From Verrucomicrobiales bacterium (GTDB taxonomy: Bacteria > Verrucomicrobiota > Verrucomicrobiia > Verrucomicrobiales > V1-33), in the NCBI GenBank assembly GCA_028293125.1, contig JAQGPJ010000103.1, forward strand, positions 146,866 through 210,865: a stretch of DNA of 64,000 nucleotides. The letters are read 5' to 3'. The notes under the pieces are model-generated. The model had not been told where the DNA came from and did not search any database. It worked only from the letters and a program-made list of their open reading frames with translations. The position numbers were made by a program, and so were the translations under genes. Shown here in pieces: positions 26,952 to 35,024 of the stretch. The number at the start of each line of letters is the position of its first letter. Positions within the stretch are counted from its first letter, which is position 1.

Positions 26952-29291
26952 TCAGGCTTCGGAGGAATCCGGTCCCATCACTTCAGCAATGGCCTTTTCC
27001 AGATCCGCAATCCGCAGCGGTTTGGTGAGATGCATACTGAAGCCGGCCTGCCGGCTGCGGGCGATATCATCCTTCATGCCGTAGCCGCTGACAGCAATGC
27101 CTTTAAGCTCCAAGTCCTTGGAAAGTGTCCGCATCAGATCGTAGCCACTGGCGTCCGGCAGGCCGATGTCGCTGATCAGCAGCTCGAACCTTGTCTGTCC
27201 GGCCTCGCGGCAGGCGTCCGCCACACTCCCCGCGATGACCACTCGGTGTCCCCGGCGCTCCAGCAGGGATTTGAACGAACTGCGGGTATCCTGATGGTCA
27301 TCCACCAGCAGGATGTGATAACCGCTCCGCGCCTCCGGCATCAAAGGCGCCGCCACCGGCGTCCGCACGGGCGAGGATGACTTCACGGGCGGGTTTGGCC
27401 CCAGCTTTCCCACCTTATCACCGGCTGAATTCTCCGGTTTCACAGGATCGGAAATCAGATTCAGCGTGACGGTGAACACCGAGCCCTGATCCGGACCATC
27501 ACTCCGGGCCGAGACCTCCCCCTCGTGGGCGGTGACAATGCTCCGGCAAATGGCCAAGCCCAGCCCCAGGCCGCCAAAGGAGTTCTCACCGTTTTTCACC
27601 TCCGCCTGCTCAAAGGGCTGGAAAATAATCTCCGTGCGGTTGGCGGCAATACCGCTGCCTGAATCGCTGACCGTGACCCGGATGACATCCTGTCCCTTCT
27701 CCTTCTCATTCCACGTCCGCACCACCACCATGCCGCCGGAGGAACTGAATTTGACCGCATTGTTGACCAGATTCCAGAAAACCTGCTGCAGACGCACGGA
27801 ATCCCCCAAAACGGTCCGGTGTCCGGCCTCCAGCTTCAATTCCAGCCGGATGCGCTCCTCCGCCGCATAACTTGAGCAGGCATGACAGGCGGCCTCGATG
27901 ATTTCATGCAGATCAACGGGCTCCCGGTTGATGATGACCTTGCCGCGCGAGATGCGGGTCATGTCCAGAAGATCATCAATCAAGCGGGTCTCCAGTTCCA
28001 GATTGCGGCGGATAAGACGGATGTCCTCCAAGGCTTCCAGCGGCATCCCAGCGTATCCCTCCAGCAGCGACAAACGGGCAAAGATGGGATTCAGGGGATT
28101 CCGCAGCTCATGGCTGAGGATGGCCAGAAACTCATCCTTGGCCGCGCTGGCGGAACGCACGCTTTTGTAAAGCCGGGCGTTCTCAATGCCTATGGCCGCC
28201 TGAAGCGCCACGCTGGCCAGGATGCGCTCGCTTCTTTCACTGAAAACTCCCGGTGAACGGTGGGCAAAAACCATGGCCCCTGACTGGATTCCCGAGGCCA
28301 GGACCACGGGCACCGCCAGATAACTGCGCAGGACAATCCCTTTGGGAACCAGCCGCACCCCGCTTTCCTGCTCCAGATCGTCAAACCGCACCATGGCCTG
28401 ACCGGGCGGACACTCATGCATCACCCGGTGAATGGCCAGGGCATCGTCGCCGCGGAGCTCCACCGCCAGCATGCCGGCCGTGTGCTGGCGGACCGGGGGA
28501 TCGGAATCGCTGTCCTCATAAACAAAAACGCCCACCTCCGCCCCGGTGATTTCCGTGGTGGCGTCGATCAGCGCCTGGAGAAGATCATCCAGCTCCAGCT
28601 TGGACGCCAGCACGTGTCCCACGCGGTAGATCGTGTCCAGCTCATCGTAAAGCGCCACCACTCCGCGGTTGGTCTCCTGCAGCTCATCGTTCACCCGGAC
28701 CAGTTCCTCGCTCTTCTCCCCCACCTTCTCCATCATAAAGAGAAGCTCGTGGTCCTGACTGCTCAACTCCTCCACGGGGCTGGCCTCCCGGGGCCCGGCC
28801 ACGGAATCGACAATGGGCTGCAAATCTGTTTTGGAGATGCTTTTTCCGCGCGGCAATCCCTTTTCCAGACGCACCGTGGTGCCGGAAGGACCGGTTTCCA
28901 CGACCTCCACACTGTCCATCAAACGGTGAGCACCCAGGATGCCCATGCCCATGCCGGTGGCTGATTTATACCGCCCGGCCAGCACCTCCTCCAGATGGGG
29001 AATGCCCGGGCCCTCATCCTGAATCACGCACACCAGACTCTGGGGATTGCGTTTTGAAGGAGCTTTGGGGGCGGCTGCGGTCTCGAACAAAAACTCCGCC
29101 GAGGCGTTTTTGGCGTAACGGAAAGCGTTGCGGGCGATTTCCGAAACTGCGGTGGCGATCCGGATCTGGTCCTGCCGGTCAAACCCGAACTTCTCGGCCA
29201 CCTGCTTGGCGCGGTTGCGGCACAGCACCACATCCGGCTCCTGCTGAAGCCGCATCCTGAACAGGCGGAAGAGGGCGGGCGATTGGCTCAT
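26952..29291 (-). CDS. Hybrid histidine kinase with N-terminal RsbT-like ATPase, GAF and receiver
   Basis: 779 residues, last gene of the stressosome operon. Residues 1-135 are an RsbT-like GHKL ATPase (TAVSEIARNAFRYAKN, DEGPGIPHLEEVLAG, GMGMGILGAHRLMDSVEVVE). A coiled coil (about 165-215) leads to a GAF domain (about 220-375), then the dimerisation helix with the phospho-His in FLAILSHELRNPLNPIFARL (about 392), a second, canonical HATPase (VFWNLVNNAVKFSSSGG, DSGSGI, GLGLGLAICRSI) and a receiver (ILLVDDHQDTRSSFKSLLER about 660, Asp in ISDIGLPD about 705, Lys in HLTKPLR). It overlaps the upstream gene by the ATGA tetranucleotide, so translation is coupled. It probably reads out the stressosome state through its N-terminal module; its output partner is not encoded here. 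The start at 29291 gives the complete first ATPase. Confidence 0.88.
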   Translation of the reverse strand: MSQSPALFRLFRMRLQQEPDVVLCRNRAKQVAEKFGFDRQDQIRIATAVSEIARNAFRYAKNASAEFLFETAAAPKAPSKRNPQSLVCVIQDEGPGIPHLEEVLAGRYKSATGMGMGILGAHRLMDSVEVVETGPSGTTVRLEKGLPRGKSISKTDLQPIVDSVAGPREASPVEELSSQDHELLFMMEKVGEKSEELVRVNDELQETNRGVVALYDELDTIYRVGHVLASKLELDDLLQALIDATTEITGAEVGVFVYEDSDSDPPVRQHTAGMLAVELRGDDALAIHRVMHECPPGQAMVRFDDLEQESGVRLVPKGIVLRSYLAVPVVLASGIQSGAMVFAHRSPGVFSERSERILASVALQAAIGIENARLYKSVRSASAAKDEFLAILSHELRNPLNPIFARLSLLEGYAGMPLEALEDIRLIRRNLELETRLIDDLLDMTRISRGKVIINREPVDLHEIIEAACHACSSYAAEERIRLELKLEAGHRTVLGDSVRLQQVFWNLVNNAVKFSSSGGMVVVRTWNEKEKGQDVIRVTVSDSGSGIAANRTEIIFQPFEQAEVKNGENSFGGLGLGLAICRSIVTAHEGEVSARSDGPDQGSVFTVTLNLISDPVKPENSAGDKVGKLGPNPPVKSSSPVRTPVAAPLMPEARSGYHILLVDDHQDTRSSFKSLLERRGHRVVIAGSVADACREAGQTRFELLISDIGLPDASGYDLMRTLSKDLELKGIAVSGYGMKDDIARSRQAGFSMHLTKPLRIADLEKAIAEVMGPDSSEA

Positions 29292-30298
29292 GAGGCGGAC
29301 TGGCGGATGACAACCACCGTGGCGTCGTCGTGCTGGTGCCTGTGATCCCGATATATAACGCCAGCGACGAGTCCGGGATGCCTCCGAATCAGTCCCGGAT
29401 ACTTTTCCAGGTCCCACCGCGAGCTGATGCCGTCGGAGTGCAGGATCAGCAGGGAGTCCGGTTTCCATGGATGCGGCATCTCCTGCACCTTTCTCACGCT
29501 GGCTCCCAGAGTGCCATTGTCCGCATGCAGTGTTTTGGCTCCCGCGTCCCCCAGAACGCGCATGGTCACATTTCCAATGCCAGAACTGACAAGCCGGCAT
29601 CCTTCAGGGTCAATACTGACCGTGGAGGCCGCGGCCCCACGTGTTTTGAACAGCGCCTGGTGCGCCAGCGAAAGGCATTCCGAAGGACTGATGCGGGCGT
29701 GTCTGCGGAATACCGACACCGCCTCCCGTGAAGCCTCCGCCGCGAAGGGCCCATGTCCCAGACCGTCAGCTAGCAGCACTTGCAAACCGTCCGCGGATTC
29801 CCGGAAATCCCACGAATCCCCGCACATATCCTCCCCTTTCAGCGCCACGCTGACACCACTGCAGATAAATTTCCGGGCCGCGGCACGGGAAGCGTCCGGA
29901 ACCAAAGGAAAATGCACCCAGACCGCAGTGCCCTGCCCCGGCTGGCTGTGAATCTGAAACTGCCCGGCCAACCGCTGCACCGCCCCCAGTCCCGTGCCGG
30001 CGCTGCCCGCTGTCGAAAAGCCGTCCCGCAGGCAGGCGTTCACGCTGACCATACCCGGTCCTTTGTCCAGAGCGTGCATCTCCAGCACATAGGCCCCCTC
30101 CACTTCCAGTTCATTAAGAAGAATCTCCCCGCCCTGGCCATGCTTCACCAGATTGCTGGCCAATTCCGTAGCCACAATTGCCGCCTCCCCGGCCTTCACT
30201 TCACCGGCACCCAGCCGCTCCGCGGATTCAAGGACCTGACGGCGCACGTGTCCAACATGGCCCCCGTGCGTGACCTCCATGCGCAGACTCGGCCTCAT
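29288..30298 (-). CDS. RsbX-like SpoIIE phosphatase fused to an RsbT-type ATPase domain
   Basis: 336 residues. Residues 1-135 are a GHKL anti-sigma-type ATPase (EAAIVATELASNLVKHGQGG, LDKGPGM, GSAGTGLGAVQRLAGQF). Residues about 140-336 are a PP2C-type SpoIIE/RsbX phosphatase: DSWDFRESADGLQVLLADGLGHGPFAAEAS gives the metal-binding Asp pair, SSGIGNVTMRVL and ILHSDGISSRWDL follow, and HDDATVVVIRQ ends it. In Bacillus, RsbX dephosphorylates RsbS and RsbR to reset the stressosome; here the same job is inferred from gene order (R-S-T-this gene). The fused ATPase is not present in Bacillus RsbX and may help dock on RsbS or compete with RsbT. Confidence 0.85.
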   Translation of the reverse strand: MRPSLRMEVTHGGHVGHVRRQVLESAERLGAGEVKAGEAAIVATELASNLVKHGQGGEILLNELEVEGAYVLEMHALDKGPGMVSVNACLRDGFSTAGSAGTGLGAVQRLAGQFQIHSQPGQGTAVWVHFPLVPDASRAAARKFICSGVSVALKGEDMCGDSWDFRESADGLQVLLADGLGHGPFAAEASREAVSVFRRHARISPSECLSLAHQALFKTRGAAASTVSIDPEGCRLVSSGIGNVTMRVLGDAGAKTLHADNGTLGASVRKVQEMPHPWKPDSLLILHSDGISSRWDLEKYPGLIRRHPGLVAGVIYRDHRHQHDDATVVVIRQSAS

Positions 30299-30302
30299 GT
30301 TC

Positions 30303-30710
30303 TTATTTCCACCGGGTTATGGTGATGTGCGTGCCCTTTCCCGGCGCGGACACCAAGTCAAATTCATTCACCAGCCGCTTGGCACCGCCCAGCCCCAGCC
30401 CCATGCCCCCCCCGGAGGTGTAGCCGTCCCGCAGCGCCAGTTCGATATTTTCAATCCCAGGGCCCTCATCTGCAAAATGGACACGCACCCCTTGCCGCAC
30501 TCCCTCCCGCAGCAGTTCCAGAACAACCTCCCCGCCACCGCCGTAGATCAGCAGATTCCGCGCGAGCTCACTGGCCGCCGTAATGATTTTGGTCTGATCC
30601 ACCAGCGACAGTTTGATCTCCACTGACATTCGCCGCACCGCTTGGCGGACCGTGACAATATGCTGCTCCTCACTGACCTCCAGCTTCTCAGATTTCAACA
30701 AAGTTGCCAT
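30303..30710 (-). CDS. rsbT: RsbT-type serine/threonine kinase (anti-sigma regulatory factor)
   Basis: 135 residues, GHKL fold: N box in IITAASELARNLLIYGGGGE, G1 in ADEGPGIENIELALRDGY, G2 in GGGMGLGLGGAKRLVNEFDL, and THITITRWK at the end. RsbT sits in the stressosome shell and, on stress, phosphorylates RsbS and RsbR and is released. The start at 30710 overlaps the rsbS gene by 23 bases, indicating translational coupling; 4 bases separate its stop from the phosphatase gene start. No RsbU-type target gene is nearby, so the released kinase must act on something else, possibly the downstream fused proteins. Confidence 0.92.
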   Translation of the reverse strand: MATLLKSEKLEVSEEQHIVTVRQAVRRMSVEIKLSLVDQTKIITAASELARNLLIYGGGGEVVLELLREGVRQGVRVHFADEGPGIENIELALRDGYTSGGGMGLGLGGAKRLVNEFDLVSAPGKGTHITITRWK

Positions 30711-31089
30711 CGGTGGTGAGGTGATAGAAATCGGCATCAATCTGACGGCGGAGCAGCTGCATTCCCTTCTCCACATCCAAAGCCGTATAGACTCCCGTCA
30801 GGCTGAGCCCCAACTCCACAAGCGTGATGGCCACGGCGGGCTGCATGCCCACCACCACGGACCCCGCCCCCAGCACCCGTGCCATGGAGGAGATATTGCC
30901 CAGCATCCGGCCAATGAAGGAGTCCACAATTTCCAAGGATGAAATGTCAATGAGCACTCCCTTGGCCAAAGTGGAGGTGATTTTGTTGGTCAGATCATCC
31001 TGGAGTGTCAAAGCCAGCTGATCGTGCATGTCCACCTGGATGGTCACCAAGAGGAAGTGCCCCATCGTCAGGATTGGGATACGGTCCAT
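30688..31089 (-). CDS. rsbS: RsbS-type STAS scaffold protein of the stressosome
   Basis: 133 residues, a single STAS domain: RIPILTMGHFLLVTIQVDMH, DDLTNKITSTLAKGVLIDIS, SLEIVDSFIGRMLGNISSMA and GMQPAVAITLVELGLSLTGV. This matches Bacillus RsbS closely. The Ser in EIVDSF (about residue 57) aligns with the Ser that RsbT phosphorylates. RsbS forms the core of the stressosome with RsbR and holds RsbT until phosphorylated. It follows rsbR by 37 bases and overlaps rsbT. Confidence 0.94.
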   Translation of the reverse strand: MDRIPILTMGHFLLVTIQVDMHDQLALTLQDDLTNKITSTLAKGVLIDISSLEIVDSFIGRMLGNISSMARVLGAGSVVVGMQPAVAITLVELGLSLTGVYTALDVEKGMQLLRRQIDADFYHLTTDGNFVEI

Positions 31090-31126
31090 TGTGCAGCGGT
31101 AAATAAGGGGAATCAGAAGTGAAAAA

Positions 31127-32017
31127 TCAGGACAGCGCGGAAGTGCCCAAGCCTGTCGGACTGGAGGGGACAGCCCGGCGCATCACCACCAGGCCGCTGC
31201 GGTTCATAGCCGTCTTCAGAGCCTCGGCCATGGTGGCCTTGGTGATCACATTGCCCAGATCGATCTGCAGATGCACCATGGTCTGGGCAATCTGCGGGCG
31301 GATGCCGGAGATGATGCAGTCCGCTCCCATCAGCCGGGCGGCAGCCACGGTTTTCAGGAGATGCTGCGCCACTTGGGTGTCCACGGTGGGCACACCGGTG
31401 ATATCGATGATGGCGATCTCCGACCGGGTCTGCACGATCACCTGCAGCAGCGTCTCCATCACAATGCTGGTGCGGTTGCTGTCCAGAGTCCCGATCAGCG
31501 GGAGGGCCACAATGCCCTCCCACAGCTGCACCACCGGCGTGGAGAGCTCGAGCATGTCCGCCTGCTGGCCACGGATCACTTCTTCGCGCCCCACGAGATA
31601 GGTGTCGATGGTGTGCAGACCCAAGTTGTCCAGAAATTCTGTCACCTCCCATACTGCATTGGCCAAGCCCTCCGCATCCTTGATGTGGAGCGCTTTCAGC
31701 GCAGTGAACAAGGGCTGCTTGAGCGAAAAGACAAAAATGGCGGTCTCCGACGGGCTGAAGCCCTTTTTGCCGCGCGACCGGGACAGTTCCTCCAGAAAAT
31801 TCAGCACCGGCCGGTAGGCCGGTTGGCGGAAACTCAACGAGGGATCCTTATCCAAAGCCTCCGACAGCACCTCCAGAAAAGCGGTCGATTCCCGGCGCAG
31901 TTCCACCTCGCTGATCAGGTCCGAGCGCAGCACTCCGGAATCCAGCTGTCCCTTGACCCATTCCGTTAAAAGGGACTGCCGCTGGCGGATAACTTCGTTG
32001 ATTTTGGACAAGGCCAT
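31127..32017 (-). CDS. rsbR: RsbR-type stressosome sensor protein
   Basis: 296 residues, first gene of the operon. The N-terminal 150 residues form an all-helical sensory domain (INEVIRQRQSLLTEWVKGQL, FSPSETAIFVFSLKQPLFTA) of the non-heme globin-like type found in RsbR proteins. The C-terminal STAS domain (about 160-285) has VALPLIGTLDSNRTSIVMET, IAIIDITGVPTVDTQVAQHL and SGIRPQIAQTMVHLQIDLGN. Thr214 in VDTQVA matches the second phosphorylated Thr of Bacillus RsbRA, and 34 residues before it Ser180 (GTLDS) occupies the place of the first. The start at 32017 (MALSKINE) was preferred over 32050 because homologues begin with the helix. What the sensor domain binds cannot be read. Confidence 0.92.
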   Translation of the reverse strand: MALSKINEVIRQRQSLLTEWVKGQLDSGVLRSDLISEVELRRESTAFLEVLSEALDKDPSLSFRQPAYRPVLNFLEELSRSRGKKGFSPSETAIFVFSLKQPLFTALKALHIKDAEGLANAVWEVTEFLDNLGLHTIDTYLVGREEVIRGQQADMLELSTPVVQLWEGIVALPLIGTLDSNRTSIVMETLLQVIVQTRSEIAIIDITGVPTVDTQVAQHLLKTVAAARLMGADCIISGIRPQIAQTMVHLQIDLGNVITKATMAEALKTAMNRSGLVVMRRAVPSSPTGLGTSALS

Positions 32018-32321
32018 ACCGGACTTAACCGGCCCCCGGCTTCCGTGCAATCCTTATGTCTTAATTTGAGCTGATTAAGGCAATTCGGGGGCAATTGGAA
32101 ATTCCCCGGCAGAGTCCTGTGCATCGCACATCCACTCCGGGCGCAATCCAGGCCTGCAGTTTTCACCATACCGCCGGCGCTGGGGAATCTGTGAAAGGGG
32201 AAAATCCCGCCGCCGGCCATTGTGCGCAGTGAAAATCCCGTTTATACAGCCCGCCCGCCGGAAACCGGCTTTTTGCCGGTGCCGCGGACCCATCGATAAG
32301 TAACACCGCATACGCATACCC
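32018..32321. other. Divergent promoter region between rsbR and the Lrp-family gene
   Basis: About 300 bases without a gene. It must hold the promoters of the stressosome operon (minus) and the regulator-aminotransferase pair (plus). No clear promoter hexamers or repeats stand out. Confidence 0.4.
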
Positions 32322-32801
32322 ATGGACGCATTGCTCGACCTGCTCACCAAGGACTCCCGTCTCAGCGTGGAGGACCTCGCCGCCCGCCTCAATCTCACCG
32401 CCGCAGAGGTGCAGGCCAAGGTCGCAGCGTGGGAGGCTGACGGGACCATCCTGGGCTATCAGGCGGTGATCGATCCCGAAAAAACCCACAGCAGCGGGGT
32501 GACGGCCCTGATCGAAGTGCGGCTGACCCCCGAGCGCGGGGGCGGCTTTGACCGCTTGGCGGAGCGCGTGGCGAAGTTCGACCAAGTGAAGACCTGCTGG
32601 CTGATGAGCGGCGGCTTCGACCTCGCTGTGGTGGTGGAGGCCGGCAGCCTCCAGGAGGTGGCCCGCTTCGTGGCCGAGAAACTCAGCACCCTCGGCGGCG
32701 TGCTCAGCACGGTCACACACTTTCAACTGAAGATCTACAAACAGAACGGCTTTCTTTCCACCCCTGCCCCGGACGGCTTGCGCCTGCCCATCACGCCATG
32801 A
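32322..32801 (+). CDS. Lrp/AsnC-family transcriptional regulator
   Basis: 159 residues. An N-terminal winged helix-turn-helix (MDALLDLLTKDSRLSVEDLA, ARLNLTAAEVQAKVAAWEAD) is followed by GTILGYQAVIDPEK and the RAM effector-binding domain (VTALIEVRLTPERGGGFDRL, KTCWLMSGGFDLAVVVEAGS, FVAEKLSTLGGVLSTVTHFQ). Members bind amino acids and form octamers. The stop overlaps the aminotransferase start (ATGA), so the two are translationally coupled. A local role in controlling amino acid metabolism, perhaps this operon, is likely. Confidence 0.9.
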   Translation: MDALLDLLTKDSRLSVEDLAARLNLTAAEVQAKVAAWEADGTILGYQAVIDPEKTHSSGVTALIEVRLTPERGGGFDRLAERVAKFDQVKTCWLMSGGFDLAVVVEAGSLQEVARFVAEKLSTLGGVLSTVTHFQLKIYKQNGFLSTPAPDGLRLPITP

Positions 32802-34006
32802 AGCCTCCCACCGATCCGTCCAATTCCATGTCCTCAGACATTCAAAGCAAAATCGCGGACCGCATCCAAGCCATTCCGCGCTCCGGCATCCGAGAGTTCT
32901 TCGAGCTCGTGCTCAACGCCGGCGACGTCATCTCCCTGGGCGTGGGCGAGCCCGATTTCGCGACGCCCTGGCATATCCGCGAGGCCGCGATTTACTCGCT
33001 GGAGAAGGGGCAAACCTCCTACACCAGCAATCTCGGCCTGCTGGAGCTGCGCAAAAGCATCGCCAAATACGTCGCCCAAAAATTCAGCGTGGCCTATGAC
33101 CCCGCGAAGGAGGTGATCGTCACTGTGGGGGTTTCCGAAGCCTTGGATCTGGCTTTCCGCGCCCTGCTGAACCCGGGCGAGGAGGTGATTTACCACGAGC
33201 CCTGCTACGTCAGCTACAGCCCCACGATTTACATGGCCCACGGTGTCCCCGTGGTCGTGGAGACCCAGGCGGAGGACGACTTCGCCCTGCGGGCCTCGGC
33301 GGTGGAGAAGTGCATTACCCCGAAGACCAAGGTGATCATGCTCAACTTCCCCACCAACCCGACCGGCGCGGTGATGGATCCCAAAGAGCTGCAGGGCATT
33401 GCCGATCTGGCCATCAAGCATGACCTCATCGTCATCACCGACGAGATCTACAGCGAGCTGCTCTATGATGACCGCACCCACCCCAGCATCGCCGCCCTGC
33501 CGGGGATGAAGGAGCGCACCATCCTGATGCATGGCTTCAGCAAAGCCTTCGCCATGACCGGATTCCGGCTTGGCTATGCCTGCGCCCCGCCGGCGCTGAC
33601 GGAGGCCATGATGAAGATTCACCAGTATTCCATGCTCTGCGCGTCCATCACCGCCCAGGTCGCGGCAGTGGAGGCGCTGGAACATGGCGCGGCCCCCATG
33701 GAGGAGATGCGCAAAGCCTACTGGCGCCGGCGCAATCTGGTGGTCAGCAAGCTGAATGGCGCGGGTCTGAAAACCTTCCAGCCCGGAGGCGCCTTCTACG
33801 CCTTCCCAGACATCCGCAGCACCGGCATGACCAGCCGGGAGTTCGCCACCCGGCTGCTGGAGGAGGAGAAGGTCGCCGTCGTCCCCGGCACGGCCTTCGG
33901 CAAAGCCGGCGAGGGCTTTGTCCGCGCCTGCTACGCCACCGCCGAGGACCAGCTGGCCATCGCGCTGGAACGTGTCGCGGCTTTTGCGCAGAGGCACCGT
34001 GGGTGA
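32798..34006 (+). CDS. PLP-dependent aminotransferase, class I/II
   Basis: 402 residues, fold type I. Recognisable parts: SGIREFFELVLNAGDVISLG, GEPDFATPWHIREAAIYSLE, GQTSYTSNLGLLELRKSIAK, the NFPTNPTG turn, ITDEIYSELLYDD with the PLP-binding Asp and Tyr, and the Schiff-base Lys in HGFSKAFAMTGFRLGYA (about residue 249). A C-terminal Arg in EGFVRACYATAEDQL should bind the substrate carboxylate. The closest relatives by pattern are aspartate/aromatic aminotransferases of the PatA/AspC-like group. The exact amino acid is not determined. Coupled to the Lrp gene upstream. Confidence 0.92.
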   Translation: MKPPTDPSNSMSSDIQSKIADRIQAIPRSGIREFFELVLNAGDVISLGVGEPDFATPWHIREAAIYSLEKGQTSYTSNLGLLELRKSIAKYVAQKFSVAYDPAKEVIVTVGVSEALDLAFRALLNPGEEVIYHEPCYVSYSPTIYMAHGVPVVVETQAEDDFALRASAVEKCITPKTKVIMLNFPTNPTGAVMDPKELQGIADLAIKHDLIVITDEIYSELLYDDRTHPSIAALPGMKERTILMHGFSKAFAMTGFRLGYACAPPALTEAMMKIHQYSMLCASITAQVAAVEALEHGAAPMEEMRKAYWRRRNLVVSKLNGAGLKTFQPGGAFYAFPDIRSTGMTSREFATRLLEEEKVAVVPGTAFGKAGEGFVRACYATAEDQLAIALERVAAFAQRHRG

Positions 34007-34024
34007 AGCAGGGGAGGGGGGGAA

Positions 34025-34141
34025 GTTATTGGTTATTGGTTATTAGGTATGGGCGTGCTGTGCTTTCAGCTTCCAGCCCTTCTCAGCAGTGGCCAGCATA
34101 ATTTCAACCAACCACCGCCAACCAATAATCAATAATCAATC
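34025..34141. repeat. Imperfect inverted repeat of TTATTGG/AATAATC heptads
   Basis: The left side has TTATTGGTTATTGGTTATTA and the right side, near 34121-34141, AACCAATAATCAATAATCAA; read as reverse complements they match over about 20 bases with a few differences. The repeat lies between the aminotransferase and the CAAX protease gene. It could fold into a long RNA hairpin or be a small mobile repeat. Confidence 0.45.
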
Positions 34142-34162
34142 ACCTCCCCCACCTCCTCCCTC

Positions 34163-34954
34163 ATGAGCACCCCCGCCATCCGCCGCCTGCCGTCCCCGTC
34201 GGTCACACACACGGCACCGTTTTTGGTGTTCATGTGTTTTCTGGCGTTGAAAGGCTTTTTTAAAAGCCCCGGGGAGTATCCACCCGGCACACCGTGGTGG
34301 ATGGCGCATTCCGAGCAGTGGATTTATCCTTTGCAGACCGTCACCTGCCTAGCACTGATCGCCCTGTGGTGGCGGGCCTATCCGATTCACCGGATTTCCA
34401 TGAAAACCGCGCTGCTGGCGGCGGTGGTGGGGGCAGTGGGAATCGCTTTGTGGATTCTGCCCTCCATTCTCCGCGATCTCTGGAATGTGCCGGCGTGGCG
34501 GCAGCCGGAGATTCTGGGCGTGAAGTGGAACTGGGAGTGGCTGGGGCTGGCGTCGCGCGGAGGCGAGGGATTCAATCCCACGCTCTGGCAGGATCAGCCG
34601 GGTATTTACTGCGGCACGGTGATCATGCGCTTCGTGAGGATGACGGTGGCCGTGCCCATCCTGGAGGAGCTCTTCTGGCGCAGTTTCCTCTGGCGGACCA
34701 TTGCCGACCCCTACCGCGATTTCCATCTTTCGCCCATCGGCCAATGGAGCGGCCGCGCCCTCGCCATCACGGTTCCGCTGTTCGCGCTCGCGCACCAGCC
34801 CGCGGACTACCTGGGGGCGGTGATCTGGGCTCTGCTCATCAGCTGGGTGCTGGTGCGCACCAAAAGCCTCACCGCCTGTATCGTGGTCCATGCGGTTTCC
34901 AACCTCCTGCTGGGCATCTACGTGATGACCACCCGGCAATGGGGCTTCTGGTGA
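34163..34954 (+). CDS. CAAX prenyl protease-related (CPBP) intramembrane protease, exosortase-associated type
   Basis: 263 residues with about seven hydrophobic helices. Catalytic motifs of the ABI/CPBP family are present: the Glu pair and Arg in ILEELFWRSFLWR, a His in LFALAHQPADYLGAVIWALL, and the His and Asn in CIVVHAVSNLLLGIYV. Length and the ending resemble the subfamily described as CAAX prenyl protease-related proteins found with PEP-CTERM/exosortase systems. A PEP-CTERM protein is encoded at 53458-54234, but no exosortase is in the window. The likely role is proteolytic processing in the membrane; the substrate is unknown. Confidence 0.75.
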   Translation: MSTPAIRRLPSPSVTHTAPFLVFMCFLALKGFFKSPGEYPPGTPWWMAHSEQWIYPLQTVTCLALIALWWRAYPIHRISMKTALLAAVVGAVGIALWILPSILRDLWNVPAWRQPEILGVKWNWEWLGLASRGGEGFNPTLWQDQPGIYCGTVIMRFVRMTVAVPILEELFWRSFLWRTIADPYRDFHLSPIGQWSGRALAITVPLFALAHQPADYLGAVIWALLISWVLVRTKSLTACIVVHAVSNLLLGIYVMTTRQWGFW

Positions 34955-35024
34955 AATTCCATAACCTGCGTCCGTCGGTCATGGCGCTCTCCGCGTGTCC
35001 CATCCATTTCACTGAATTCCCCCC

